From the NCBI RefSeq assembly GCF_009795715.1, contig NZ_WTCR01000020.1, positions 1 through 53,362 on the forward strand: 53,362 nucleotides of DNA, in the 5' to 3' direction. Within the stretch, counting starts at the first letter, position 1. Each line of letters begins with the position of its first letter. Below, piece by piece: positions 8,702-17,102 of the stretch. Under the pieces are notes generated by a model. It searched no databases. It was not told the DNA's origin and saw only the letters and a list, made by a program, of their open reading frames with translations. The translations under genes and the position numbers were made by a program. This stretch comes from Labilibaculum euxinicum. Its GTDB lineage: Bacteria > Bacteroidota > Bacteroidia > Bacteroidales > Marinifilaceae.

Positions 8702-9565
8702 TCAGGCTAAGTTTTTATTTACCTGTTCGTTAAAAAAGTCTTTTAATTTGTGTTTGCCGTATTGTGGTGCCTGCATATCCATTCCCATTACTGTCATAAA
8801 AAATTCAATAGGCCCGTATGTTTTTGAGTTAGTAACTGCTCGAACAGCACAAAGAGCAAATTTTCTTATCCAATCTGAAAGATGGACTATTTTTACCGGC
8901 TTCGAATAAGCTTTCAGCGCCAATTCTGCAATTTCATTTTGTGAAAGTATATCGGGACCTCCAACATTAATTTCTTTTGTTGTCTGACTTATAGCACCCA
9001 CCACTATTTTTGCTAAATCCTCACCGTGAATCGGATTTAGTTTTAGTTTCCCATTGCCAAAGAGATAAACTTTTCCTCCTTTTGCCATTTTTAAAAAATC
9101 GCCCATATCAGAGAAAAATCCGTTTGGTCTGATGATGCAAAAATCCAATCCCGAAGATGTCAAATAATCGCCTAATTTTTCTTTGGCTTCACAAATTTTT
9201 AAGTTCCTAAGCTTTTCTCCGTTTAAAACCGATATATAAATGAATTTTTTCACTCCGCTTTTTTTGGCTTCATCAATTAAGTTTGCATTTGCCTGGTAAT
9301 CGACATCCATATAGGTAAGGCCATCTTTTTGACGGGTGATTCCAACAGCACTAATTACAATGTCTATATCGCTGCAAATACCTTTTAGTGTTTCAGAATT
9401 AGTTATTTGAGCCTCAACTATTTTCAAATTATCATGCTCCAATTGAACTTTTGTCTTATCGCGAACAATAATGCTTGTATCATACCCATCTGATACTAAT
9501 TTTTTGGTTATGTATTGCCCCAGATAGCCTGTTGCTCCAGCTAATAATATTCTTTGCTTTTCCAT
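8702..9565 (-). CDS. NmrA-like/SDR NAD(P)-binding reductase
   Basis: This 287-residue protein has an N-terminal Rossmann motif GATGYLGQYI (residues 10-19) and the atypical-SDR pattern ISAVGIT, then YISVLNGEKL in place of a classical YxxxK site, as in NmrA/NAD-dependent epimerase-like proteins. The second half has IIRPNGFFSDMG and NPIHGEDLAKI, typical of complex-I-assembly-like or ycf39-like SDRs. Substrate unknown. It follows the Crp/Fnr gene by 54 bp on the same strand, so the regulator probably controls it. Confidence 0.85.
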   Translation of the reverse strand: MEKQRILLAGATGYLGQYITKKLVSDGYDTSIIVRDKTKVQLEHDNLKIVEAQITNSETLKGICSDIDIVISAVGITRQKDGLTYMDVDYQANANLIDEAKKSGVKKFIYISVLNGEKLRNLKICEAKEKLGDYLTSSGLDFCIIRPNGFFSDMGDFLKMAKGGKVYLFGNGKLKLNPIHGEDLAKIVVGAISQTTKEINVGGPDILSQNEIAELALKAYSKPVKIVHLSDWIRKFALCAVRAVTNSKTYGPIEFFMTVMGMDMQAPQYGKHKLKDFFNEQVNKNLA

Positions 9566-9619
9566 AATTTATTTTTTTTCAAAAATATAGAATGAGCATT
9601 TTTTTGCTCTTGATGTTCG

Positions 9620-10201
9620 TCAAGAATTTCCTTTGGATAATACTCTTTTTTTTATCCTGCTTAACGTTTCAGGTGAAACGCCCAAAAAAGAAGCGATGTA
9701 TTGCTGCGGAACACGTTGAAATAATTCCCCATTAGTCTCCAAAAGTTCAATATACCTTTCTTCGGCCGATTTTGTGACAAATGAAGCAATAATTCGTTGA
9801 CAGACTATCAATTCATTTTCAGTGGCAATTCGGGCAATTAACTCAAATTTTGAAGATACTTCCAATAATTTTTCAATATTGGTTTTATCGAAAACATAAA
9901 TCTCAGTTTTTTCTATTGCCTGATAATTTTCTCTTGCCGGAACATTGTATGTATAACTCTCTCCTGCACAAATAAATTGACCATCGGTGTAAAAGAAAGC
10001 AGTCCGGTCTTTCCCATCAACATTATAAAATAAACGAACACAGCCTTTGGTTACAAAGTATATTTCATTTGCTATTTTTCCTTCGCTAAAAATTATTTCG
10101 TTTTTCTCAAAATGTCTCTTTTTTACGAAAAGCAGCATGTTTTCTTTTTCATACTCACTTAACTTGGCGTAGTCTTCAATATGTCTGATTAAATATTCCA
10201 T
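9620..10201 (-). CDS. Crp/Fnr-family transcriptional regulator
   Basis: The start at 10201 (MEYLIRHIEDYAKLSEYEKE) matches the family better than an upstream start that adds 23 residues. The 193-residue protein has a cyclic-nucleotide-binding beta roll (about 20-120: FEKNEIIFSEGKIANEIYFVTKGCVRLFY) and a C-terminal HTH (VPQQYIASFLGVSPETLSRIKKRV). This subgroup is common in Bacteroidota, where the ligand is mostly unknown. No cysteine cluster for an Fe-S centre is visible, so it is not an FNR oxygen sensor. It is the first gene before the NmrA-like reductase. Confidence 0.88.
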   Translation of the reverse strand: MEYLIRHIEDYAKLSEYEKENMLLFVKKRHFEKNEIIFSEGKIANEIYFVTKGCVRLFYNVDGKDRTAFFYTDGQFICAGESYTYNVPARENYQAIEKTEIYVFDKTNIEKLLEVSSKFELIARIATENELIVCQRIIASFVTKSAEERYIELLETNGELFQRVPQQYIASFLGVSPETLSRIKKRVLSKGNS

Positions 10202-10353
10202 TAACTGTTCGTATCTGCTAAAATTTTGCCTAAGGGCAAATTGAATGCTGCGTTGCTGATTGCACGGCACTTTTCTTTCACGTTACGAAAAAAAACAAAG
10301 CCGACTGCTACCGTTGAATTTACAGCTGTTTCGATTATTGTTTCGATATATTA

Positions 10354-11394
10354 TTACGAGCTTTTTTTACTTCTCACTATTTTTACAATACGATTGTATA
10401 CAATTTCCGCTAAATTCCAGTCGTATCCATCAAAGTTGGTTGTATTATTAAATTGAATGACAACTGTATCAATGTCTTTGTGGTATTTGGCAATACTCTG
10501 ATAGCCAACAAGCAGACCTGTATGTTCGTACACGTAAATAGAAGAATAAATTTCCTGTTCCCCTTCATTAAACACTGAACCATCATTTAAAGCTCTTAAG
10601 AATTTACCCACATCCTCTGCTGTTGCCAGCATTAAACCTGTATATTCTGTTTTTAGATCCTCTTCAACTCCAACATAATAGCCACTCATCACATCATCTA
10701 TATCCACATCATGAAGCGAACCGAAGGTATTGTTGAGTTTGAGAGGAATCAAAATTTCCTCCTTGATATATTGCTGATGACTATAACCAAGCACTTTATC
10801 AATAAGATCCTCAATCAACATATAGTTGGTATTTGAATAGCCATAATCTTCACCTGGTTCAAAGTCTGCGGGTAAGTCCAGTGCGTATTCAAGTGTTTCC
10901 TGTCTGTTTTTGGGCGGTTTTTTCCAATAATCAGGATGGTCTATAAAATTGGGAATGCCACTTCGATGCTGCACCATCATTCTCAAGGTAATTTTATCAG
11001 CATTTTCAATTCTTCCCGCAAGTTCCGGAAAGTAATCAGCGAGTGTTTTATCCAAGGACAAACGTCCGTCTTTGACTAATTTAGCAACAGCAACAGCGAT
11101 GTATAGCTTGGTAATGCTGGCAATTTTGAATAATGCCTGCGGGCAGGCAGGAATTTTGTTTTTTCGGTCATGCCAGCCTGCGGCATAAAATTCCGGTGGC
11201 TTCCCGGCTTGATCTACATAAACAATCATTCCATCAAATCCATGATCAATGGCTTCATTTACTTGTTCCTGAACCGTATCAGGCAGTGGCAAAATCCAAG
11301 CCTTTACCAAAATCCATGGTACGAACCACAAAGAGGATATGCTTGCAAGAATAAATGCTATTCTGAGTATTCGTTTTATTTGTTTCTTTGCCAT
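10354..11394 (-). CDS. Serine hydrolase of the beta-lactamase/class C PBP family
   Basis: Reading from the Met at 11394 gives 346 residues with an N-terminal membrane anchor (about 10-28). The catalytic motifs are in order: SITK (S-x-x-K), YSNTNY (Y-x-N) and, near the C terminus, YEHTGLLVG (HTG in place of KTG). This is the usual set for D-alanyl-D-alanine carboxypeptidase/esterase-like members, and the catalytic domain would be periplasmic. The true substrate (peptidoglycan, ester or beta-lactam) cannot be told. It stands alone on the minus strand. The gap from 10202 to 10353 holds no further gene. Confidence 0.85.
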   Translation of the reverse strand: MAKKQIKRILRIAFILASISSLWFVPWILVKAWILPLPDTVQEQVNEAIDHGFDGMIVYVDQAGKPPEFYAAGWHDRKNKIPACPQALFKIASITKLYIAVAVAKLVKDGRLSLDKTLADYFPELAGRIENADKITLRMMVQHRSGIPNFIDHPDYWKKPPKNRQETLEYALDLPADFEPGEDYGYSNTNYMLIEDLIDKVLGYSHQQYIKEEILIPLKLNNTFGSLHDVDIDDVMSGYYVGVEEDLKTEYTGLMLATAEDVGKFLRALNDGSVFNEGEQEIYSSIYVYEHTGLLVGYQSIAKYHKDIDTVVIQFNNTTNFDGYDWNLAEIVYNRIVKIVRSKKSS

Positions 11395-11531
11395 AATATC
11401 ATATTTTTCAGAACGATGCACTTCATATCATTTATCTGTTGTTATTCGTTACTAATTCCACATAAATGACTTTTGATTCTTACAGGAGATCTTTCACTTC
11501 TTCAAGCGTAAATTCTAATTAAAGGTGATAA

Positions 11532-12560
11532 TTAGTTTCGTCTTCTTCTGCTGTTCCAGTAATTGATGTAATGATCTTGTGAAATTAAGCCAATGGAACC
11601 GGTATAGATTCCGCCTCCCTGTGTGGCGTCGTAAACACGCACAACAATTCTGTTTGCTCCTTTTTTAATCAGATTTACAGGCAGATAATAACCTCTTAAC
11701 TGCTTATAAGTATTTGAATAATGCTGCACCGTTGAAGGATCAAATTCACCGGATTGGCCAACCAACACTCCGTTTACAATTACCTGATCGAGATCATCAA
11801 TTTTGCCCAAAACAAGAACCATTCTCTCTGCCAAAAACTTATCATTGGCATTAAAGTCGAGAACGTAACAGGCATATCCATCGTAATTTTTATAACCCTG
11901 ATTCTCCCAAAATCCGGGAACAATAATATCATCCCAATTGGATGCATTTTGCAGATCTTCATGCGCATAACGCCCCGTTTTAAACTTCCATTTGCCTTGT
12001 AAATCAATATCAACGGGTATTGCATCGCGGTCTACTACAACAGAGATATCACCACGAACAATGCCTCCTTCTCCTACGTCATCGTAAACACGAACAGCTA
12101 TTACATTATTACCTCGCAAAACGGCCGAAGGAATATTGTACATCCGGTTCGAATTGTAAGCGGTAGAATAACGGGGAGGAAAACTGCCCGATTGTCCGAT
12201 TCGTATTCCATTCACAAAAACTTCATCCACATCATCAATATTTCCCAATTTAAGAAACAGACTCTGACCTTTTAGCGATGCCGAATAACTAAAACTGGTT
12301 CTGTACCATGCAAATCCATCGTAACCATGAAATCCCTGATTCTCCCATGCCGAGGGAACATCAACCCGTTCCCAGTTGGAATCATCATAATTAGGATCTG
12401 CCCAATTCGGATTGTCTCCAATTGAGAATTCCCAACGACCGTTTAAGTCAACCACTTTCTGATAATCCTGCGCTATAATTTCATTGTTAAATACACAAAC
12501 AACCATCATTACAAACAGAAACTTCATCCATTGAATTATATGCTCACCCATTCTATTCAT
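11532..12560 (-). CDS. Exported two-domain beta-sandwich (GH2 sugar-binding-like) protein
   Basis: With the start at 12560 (MNRMGEH...) the protein is about 342 residues with a signal peptide (IQWMKFLFVMMVVCVFNNEIIAQ). It consists of two homologous domains of about 150 residues. Each has W-x-FS/K-x-G, a W-x-x-V/I-x-VPxxWENQG block, G-x-IDDxD-x-V-x-VNG and IAVRVYD-type strands. These are hallmarks of the jelly-roll sugar-binding domain of family 2 glycosidases and related galactose-binding folds. No catalytic TIM barrel is present, so it is more likely a carbohydrate-binding surface or periplasmic protein. It is a paralogue of the gene directly upstream. Confidence 0.78.
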   Translation of the reverse strand: MNRMGEHIIQWMKFLFVMMVVCVFNNEIIAQDYQKVVDLNGRWEFSIGDNPNWADPNYDDSNWERVDVPSAWENQGFHGYDGFAWYRTSFSYSASLKGQSLFLKLGNIDDVDEVFVNGIRIGQSGSFPPRYSTAYNSNRMYNIPSAVLRGNNVIAVRVYDDVGEGGIVRGDISVVVDRDAIPVDIDLQGKWKFKTGRYAHEDLQNASNWDDIIVPGFWENQGYKNYDGYACYVLDFNANDKFLAERMVLVLGKIDDLDQVIVNGVLVGQSGEFDPSTVQHYSNTYKQLRGYYLPVNLIKKGANRIVVRVYDATQGGGIYTGSIGLISQDHYINYWNSRRRRN

Positions 12561-12628
12561 ATTTTCTTTATTTGCACTATTTACAAAGCAGTTTAGGCTA
12601 TTGTACAGCCCCAAAATTATTGCAGTAA

Positions 12629-13705
12629 TTAATCAAACCAATAATCAAAAAACTTCTCCAGATTCGATCGGTTGTTCTTGTGTTCTCTTTTTACCATTTC
12701 CTCAGCCAGTTCGATATCGGTAATCCCGATTGGCCCCCGATAAATTCCACCTGGTCCGGTATAATCTTTAACCATCACCTCTATCACATTCATGCCACTG
12801 CTCTTCAATACGCCTTTGGGTATTGGATAAGCCCGAAAAGTGCTGTGGTACGAATTATCATGCCAATTATTACCTCTTTTGTACCCCATCCATTTGATTC
12901 TCTCTCCATTCAGCCACACTACATCCTCATCGTCAATCACTCCCAAGATCAATGCTTTTCCTGAAGTGCTCCTATCTGATGGATAGTTGAATTCTTTAGT
13001 ATATTTGGCTTTCCCGTCTAAATCATTATAACCTCGGGCTTCCCAAAATCCGGGAACAAATATTTTTCCTTTTCGATAAGTTACACACTTTAAATTTCCT
13101 TGATCAACAGAGTTTCCGCATTCAAAATCCCAGTAGCCCGTTAGGTCTATATCCATTCTCTCCTGATCTTTATCTATAAAAATACCAACTGGTCCTTGTG
13201 TGATTCCTCCATTGTGAATTCCATCATAAACCCGCACTGCAATTACGTTAGTGCCTCCTTTACGAAGCAAATTTGTTGGCACAGGATACATTCTTGGAAT
13301 ATTGTATGCCGTTTTCATTCTTGGCGGAAAATTACCCGATGCGCCTATTAGCTTCCCGTTCAGGTACACCTCATCCACATCATCAATATAACCCATGTAT
13401 AAATAAAGGTACTCTCGGTTAAAGGCCTCCCTTATTTGAAAACTTTTACGATACCAGGCAAAACCATTGTAATCTTCATAGCCATTATCCTCCCAGCTAT
13501 TGGGAACAAATACATTTTTCCAATCGGAATCATTGTAATCAGGGATGGCTCTTGCAGGGTCATCCCCAATTGAAAATTTCCAGTTCCCTTCCAGGTTCAC
13601 CAAACTTTTCAGATTCTCGGATTGTATCGTACCCACTTGAAAAATCAAAAACAGAAGTAGAATACATCCTTTCAAAATTTGGCTTTTATAGATCATACTA
13701 TTCAT
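12629..13705 (-). CDS. Exported two-domain beta-sandwich protein, paralogue
   Basis: This 358-residue protein has a signal peptide (to about residue 29) and the same two-domain plan as its downstream neighbour, 68 bp away: WKFSIGDDP, WKNVFVPNSWEDNGYEDYNGF, GYIDDVDEVYLNGKLIG, NVIAVRVYD, then a second, more diverged domain (VIDDEDVVWLNGERI). It adds a charged C-terminal tail (from about residue 330). The pair clearly arose by gene duplication and is probably one operon. There is no visible catalytic domain. A carbohydrate-binding role is inferred from the fold only. Confidence 0.78.
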   Translation of the reverse strand: MNSMIYKSQILKGCILLLFLIFQVGTIQSENLKSLVNLEGNWKFSIGDDPARAIPDYNDSDWKNVFVPNSWEDNGYEDYNGFAWYRKSFQIREAFNREYLYLYMGYIDDVDEVYLNGKLIGASGNFPPRMKTAYNIPRMYPVPTNLLRKGGTNVIAVRVYDGIHNGGITQGPVGIFIDKDQERMDIDLTGYWDFECGNSVDQGNLKCVTYRKGKIFVPGFWEARGYNDLDGKAKYTKEFNYPSDRSTSGKALILGVIDDEDVVWLNGERIKWMGYKRGNNWHDNSYHSTFRAYPIPKGVLKSSGMNVIEVMVKDYTGPGGIYRGPIGITDIELAEEMVKREHKNNRSNLEKFFDYWFD

Positions 13706-13741
13706 TTCTTATCTCCTCTAATTTATACAAACACTTCCGGT

Positions 13742-14113
13742 CTACCATCTCAGCATTTTAAATTTAACCTTAAGGGCTAATTCTTCACCAACCAGACCGG
13801 GAATCGCCTTAATTCTTGAATCCTCCATTGTTTTGCGAACGGCTTTTTTCAGTTCTTCATTAAAACCAATTACTTTACTCACCACAACCTGATTGTTTTC
13901 ATTTATTGTGCAACGCAAAACTATTAATTCAGATTCTCCAGGGTCGATTACATCTGCAAAATTTGTTTGTGACACTGATTTATGGATTTTATCCAGTAAA
14001 ATACTTTTCTCTTTCTCTATTTTTTGTTTATCGGGAGTTGTTGCCATTCCCAAATTTGCAGCTAACAGTAAACATACCAATGCGAAAAATGCTGTTCTTA
14101 TTGTTCTCATCAT
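13742..14113 (-). CDS. Small exported protein with TonB-C-like ending
   Basis: Starting at 14113 (MMRTIRTAFFALVCLLLAANLGMA) gives about 123 residues with a clear signal peptide; Met at 14110 is an equal alternative. The mature part (ESELIVLRCTINENNQVVVSKVIGFNEELKKAVRKTMED, then ALKVKFKML) resembles the C-terminal half of the TonB fold, as in small Bacteroidota secreted proteins near two-component systems. It lies upstream of the beta-sandwich pair (36 bp) on the same strand and probably belongs to that transcription unit. Function unknown. Confidence 0.7.
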   Translation of the reverse strand: MMRTIRTAFFALVCLLLAANLGMATTPDKQKIEKEKSILLDKIHKSVSQTNFADVIDPGESELIVLRCTINENNQVVVSKVIGFNEELKKAVRKTMEDSRIKAIPGLVGEELALKVKFKMLRW

Positions 14114-14250
14114 CCTAATTTTTAAGTTACCAATCGTTTTAGTTTTTAAAAGAGAATGGAGTCGTACGCCCACCATTCCATCTATCTTAACTTTCTATTG
14201 GTAAAATTAGGCTGCTGAAAAATCATTTGTGTCACCCCCGGGTTATAAGA

Positions 14251-14280
14251 TGTCATCAATTGTCATCAGTTGTATTTTAA
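14251..14280 (-). promoter_or_regulatory. 10-bp direct repeats upstream of the exported-protein operon
   Basis: Three successive 10-bp blocks start with TGT: TGTCATCAAT, TGTCATCAGT and TGTATTTTAA. They lie about 140 bp upstream of the small exported protein gene (14113). Such spacing suits an OmpR-type regulator, and the nearest candidate is the response regulator at 14626. This is a pattern call only. Confidence 0.35.
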
Positions 14281-14370
14281 GATGATAAAGCTATCTAATA
14301 GTTCTATTTACCGACCTTTTGCCATTACAAAACTACTCCTAAATTCTCTAAAGGGGATTTTTATTTTCAG

Positions 14371-14571
14371 CTTTTTATTTTCACAAAACCCGAGCTAAAG
14401 CACGCGGCAATAGATATTTACAATTCCTATTAAATTACGGTACGCTGTACCTTCTTTATTAATTTCATTTCTTCTACAAAGACTACGCAACTCTGTTGCT
14501 TGATTTACAAAACTTGTTTCCCCTTTTACTTTTACAAACACCGAGCTAAAGCACAGTGCAATAAATATTCC
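14371..14571. repeat. Paired direct repeats with GAGCTAAAGC core
   Basis: Two related blocks (about 14371-14427 and 14523-14571) share CTTTTxxTTTxACAAAxxCC, CGAGCTAAAGCAC and GCAATA(G/A)ATATT, about 150 bp apart. Between them lie two small palindromes, GGTACGCTGTACC and GCAACTCTGTTGC. The CTAAAGC...GCAATAGAT ends recall the right end of the 230-bp elements at 202 and 554, so this may be a related REP-like family. The whole gap 14206-14625 holds no convincing gene. Confidence 0.5.
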
Positions 14572-14625
14572 TTTTGCCTTTCGACTTTTCAAGACCTTTT
14601 GACTTTTCCAGACTGTTCGACTTTC

Positions 14626-15312
14626 CTAAACCACCAGACGATAGCCAACACCGTGCACGGTTAGTATTATTTTTGCATGATTTGGATCCTGCTCAATCTT
14701 ATGCCTTAGCTTCAATATAAAATTATCAATGGTTCGGGATGTTGGCTGATAATCCGTTCCCCAGATATGATCCAAAAGATCATCACGACTAACAATTGTA
14801 TTCTTGTTGTCCCACAAATAGTTTAATATCTCAACTTCTTTGTGCGACATTTTCACTTCCTGCTGATCGACAAATCCTTCGAAAGAAGAAAAATTGATTG
14901 ATAATTTTCCGATTTCAACTGAATGATTAGCTTTGCTTTCTGTCCTGTTTTCGGTACGCCTTAACACTGCACGTATTCGTGCCAATAATTCGCGCAAGCT
15001 AAATGGTTTGGTTATGTAATCATCAGCGCCAAACTCCAATCCTAAAACTTTATCGATCTCCTCGCCTCTTGCTGTCAGCAGAATTATTGGAGTCGCAATT
15101 CCTTTTTTTCGGACTTGTTTACAAATATCAAATCCCGAAATTTTTGGAAGCATTACATCCAAAAGCACCAGAGAGTATTCATTTCCTAAGATTTTATCCA
15201 GTCCAATTTCGCCATCATCGGCAACATCAACCTGATATCCCTCAAACTCCATATTATCTTTCAATCCCATTAACATGCCGGGCTCGTCTTCCACAATTAA
15301 TATTGGTTTCAT
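14626..15312 (-). CDS. OmpR-family response regulator
   Basis: This 228-residue regulator has acidic pocket VEDE (8-10), phospho-acceptor Asp52 (LLDVMLPK), Thr in LLTARG and Lys in YITKPF. A winged-helix domain (about residues 130-228) ends LTVHGVGYRLVV. It pairs with the kinase that ends 117 bp upstream on the same strand. The space between the two genes is filled by a leader-repeat unit that ends on this gene's ATG (AUGAAACC). The regulator may therefore be translated under separate control from its kinase, which is unusual for such pairs. Confidence 0.92.
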   Translation of the reverse strand: MKPILIVEDEPGMLMGLKDNMEFEGYQVDVADDGEIGLDKILGNEYSLVLLDVMLPKISGFDICKQVRKKGIATPIILLTARGEEIDKVLGLEFGADDYITKPFSLRELLARIRAVLRRTENRTESKANHSVEIGKLSINFSSFEGFVDQQEVKMSHKEVEILNYLWDNKNTIVSRDDLLDHIWGTDYQPTSRTIDNFILKLRHKIEQDPNHAKIILTVHGVGYRLVV

Positions 15313-15410
15313 CTGTTTATAATTTTAAGTTTTTGTCAGATGAAACTTACCATATAATCATCTCCCTGTGTGTAGAAAGCTTTATACATGGACGTTTCAT
15401 GTGTTTACAA
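15304..15410 (-). repeat. Start-codon leader repeat, locus B
   Basis: One unit lies between the kinase and regulator genes. Read on the minus strand it starts at an ATGAAACG (15400) and ends 88 bp later on the regulator start ATGAAACC (15312). The stem holding the start codon is GTTTCATCTG with CAGATGAAAC (plus-strand arms 15306-15315 and 15337-15346), a perfect 10 bp. Compared with loci A and C, both sides of one pair have changed (CATATG to CATCTG/CAGATG), which preserves pairing. The loop motif ACACACAGGGAGATGAT is kept. Confidence 0.72.
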
Positions 15411-15429
15411 TTTCAAATCTTTCATTTTT

Positions 15430-16974
15430 CTATCTCAGAGGAAAACTTAGCGTGAAACAAGTTCCACCCTCTTTTGAACTCTGAACCGTTATCTGCCCGT
15501 TGTGAGCATCCATTATGTGCTTTACAATGCTCAATCCGATTCCCGAGCCTTTTACCTTATTGGCCAAATCACCCGAGCTCACTCTATAGAATTTATCGAA
15601 AATCAAGGGCTGATCTTTTTTCGAAATCCCTATTCCAAAATCGATCACATTTATATAGGCAAACTCCAGGTCGGTATGGCATTTAATCTCAATCCTCCTG
15701 GTCTCGCCACAGTATTTTACAGCATTATCAATCAAGTTGATAATTGCTTCGGAAACGGCTTCCTTGTCAATAATTAGCTTTGGTAACTCATCGAAAGCTT
15801 CAAATTTAATTTCAAAGCCCTTTTTATGCAGGTGCTGTCCGTAATTTTCGAGAATTGTTTCTATTTCGTCATTAATATCCGCTTCCTTAAAATGATATTC
15901 CCGTTTACCGCTTTCAATTTTACTGAAATTGAGGATATTATTCACCATGTTCGATAAACGGTTGGCCTCGGTGTTAATCACCTTATAGTATTCCTTCTTT
16001 TTTTCTTCAGATGGCAGACGTCCCATTTCCAAGGTCTCCGAATACATATTTATCAGTGCCAACGGCGTTCTTATTTCGTGCGATACATTAGATATAAAGT
16101 CCGATTTCAATTGGGTCAGCTTCATTTGTTGTCGGATGTTCCGATAAACTAACCAGGCGCCCAACAAAAGAATCAGATCCATCACAATCAGCATAATTAT
16201 ATTGGTATTTGTTCTTTCACGTACTAAATCCTCAATGGTATTTCCTTTCATCTGAATGCCCAAATCGTAAGCCGGGAACAGCCAAATCTGTCTGCGTTGC
16301 TGAATATTCTTTTCACCTTCATCGAAAACAACATTGGAATAAATTTCAGTATTCAACTTTTTATCAATCACCGAAATAAAAAACTGATCTTGTGCAATTC
16401 CCTGAATTTTAGGCCCCAGATTTTCTTTAATAAACTTCTCGGTGTCAACAAGCAGTAAAAGCGTTTCCACGGATAAAGAATCAACAGTTCTTGCAAACGC
16501 AAACAGACTTTTTCCTTTCCTGTTAAAGTCCAGAACACCTATTTTCTGATAACCGCTTTTAATGTATTCTTGTAATCTTTCAACATTGCCCGCATTATTG
16601 GTAAAAGCATTTTCCAGATTCCTTTTGAGAATCATGATGCTGTCTTCAGGAATTTTTTCTTTCGCGAAGAGTTGATATTTTAAAGAATCGATCAGAAAAA
16701 AAGCATCTATCGAATAATTTTTAGACACCAATAATTTTATTTCTGTTTCGATACCATATTTTCCTTTATCAAGCTGATTGGCCCAACCACTGATCACATC
16801 ATCGGAATACTGATTGACAGAAAACAGAATGGACTCTAACTGACTGGAATAGACAGAATCAATAACTGCCTCATTTTGATTGATGTTACTGATCTCGTAT
16901 GCAGAGAAAAACAAGGAAGGCAAAACCAATATAAGGGTAAGGAGTATGCCTATTTTCAATCCAGGTTTAATCAT
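15430..16974 (-). CDS. Sensor histidine kinase with large periplasmic domain
   Basis: This 514-residue protein has a first membrane helix (about 7-26), a periplasmic sensor of about 240 residues, a second helix (about 265-285), then HisKA with the H-box NVSHEIRTPLALI and a HATPase with N-box NLIDNAVKYCGE, G1 VIDFGIGIS and G2 GSGIGLSIVK. No HAMP domain is obvious. The sensor region is not one I recognise. It is upstream of the OmpR-type regulator in the same direction; the exported proteins at 11532-14113 are plausible targets because of their position. Confidence 0.9.
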   Translation of the reverse strand: MIKPGLKIGILLTLILVLPSLFFSAYEISNINQNEAVIDSVYSSQLESILFSVNQYSDDVISGWANQLDKGKYGIETEIKLLVSKNYSIDAFFLIDSLKYQLFAKEKIPEDSIMILKRNLENAFTNNAGNVERLQEYIKSGYQKIGVLDFNRKGKSLFAFARTVDSLSVETLLLLVDTEKFIKENLGPKIQGIAQDQFFISVIDKKLNTEIYSNVVFDEGEKNIQQRRQIWLFPAYDLGIQMKGNTIEDLVRERTNTNIIMLIVMDLILLLGAWLVYRNIRQQMKLTQLKSDFISNVSHEIRTPLALINMYSETLEMGRLPSEEKKKEYYKVINTEANRLSNMVNNILNFSKIESGKREYHFKEADINDEIETILENYGQHLHKKGFEIKFEAFDELPKLIIDKEAVSEAIINLIDNAVKYCGETRRIEIKCHTDLEFAYINVIDFGIGISKKDQPLIFDKFYRVSSGDLANKVKGSGIGLSIVKHIMDAHNGQITVQSSKEGGTCFTLSFPLR

Positions 16975-17041
16975 ATAATTGTTTTTTTGTATTTCAAATA
17001 TAAGGAATATTACCGATTGTATTCAATATGATTAAAGCATA

Positions 17042-17080
17042 AAAAAAGTCACGGTTCCATACGAGCCGTGACTTTTTTTT
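17042..17080. terminator. Bidirectional terminator after acr3
   Basis: AAAGTCACGG (17045-17054) pairs with CCGTGACTTT (17066-17075). A-rich sequence on the left and T-rich on the right give a U-run on both strands. It ends the ars operon on the minus strand (acr3 stops at 17103). Confidence 0.88.
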
Positions 17081-17102
17081 ATTGATAAGATTTTGTTAAT
17101 TA

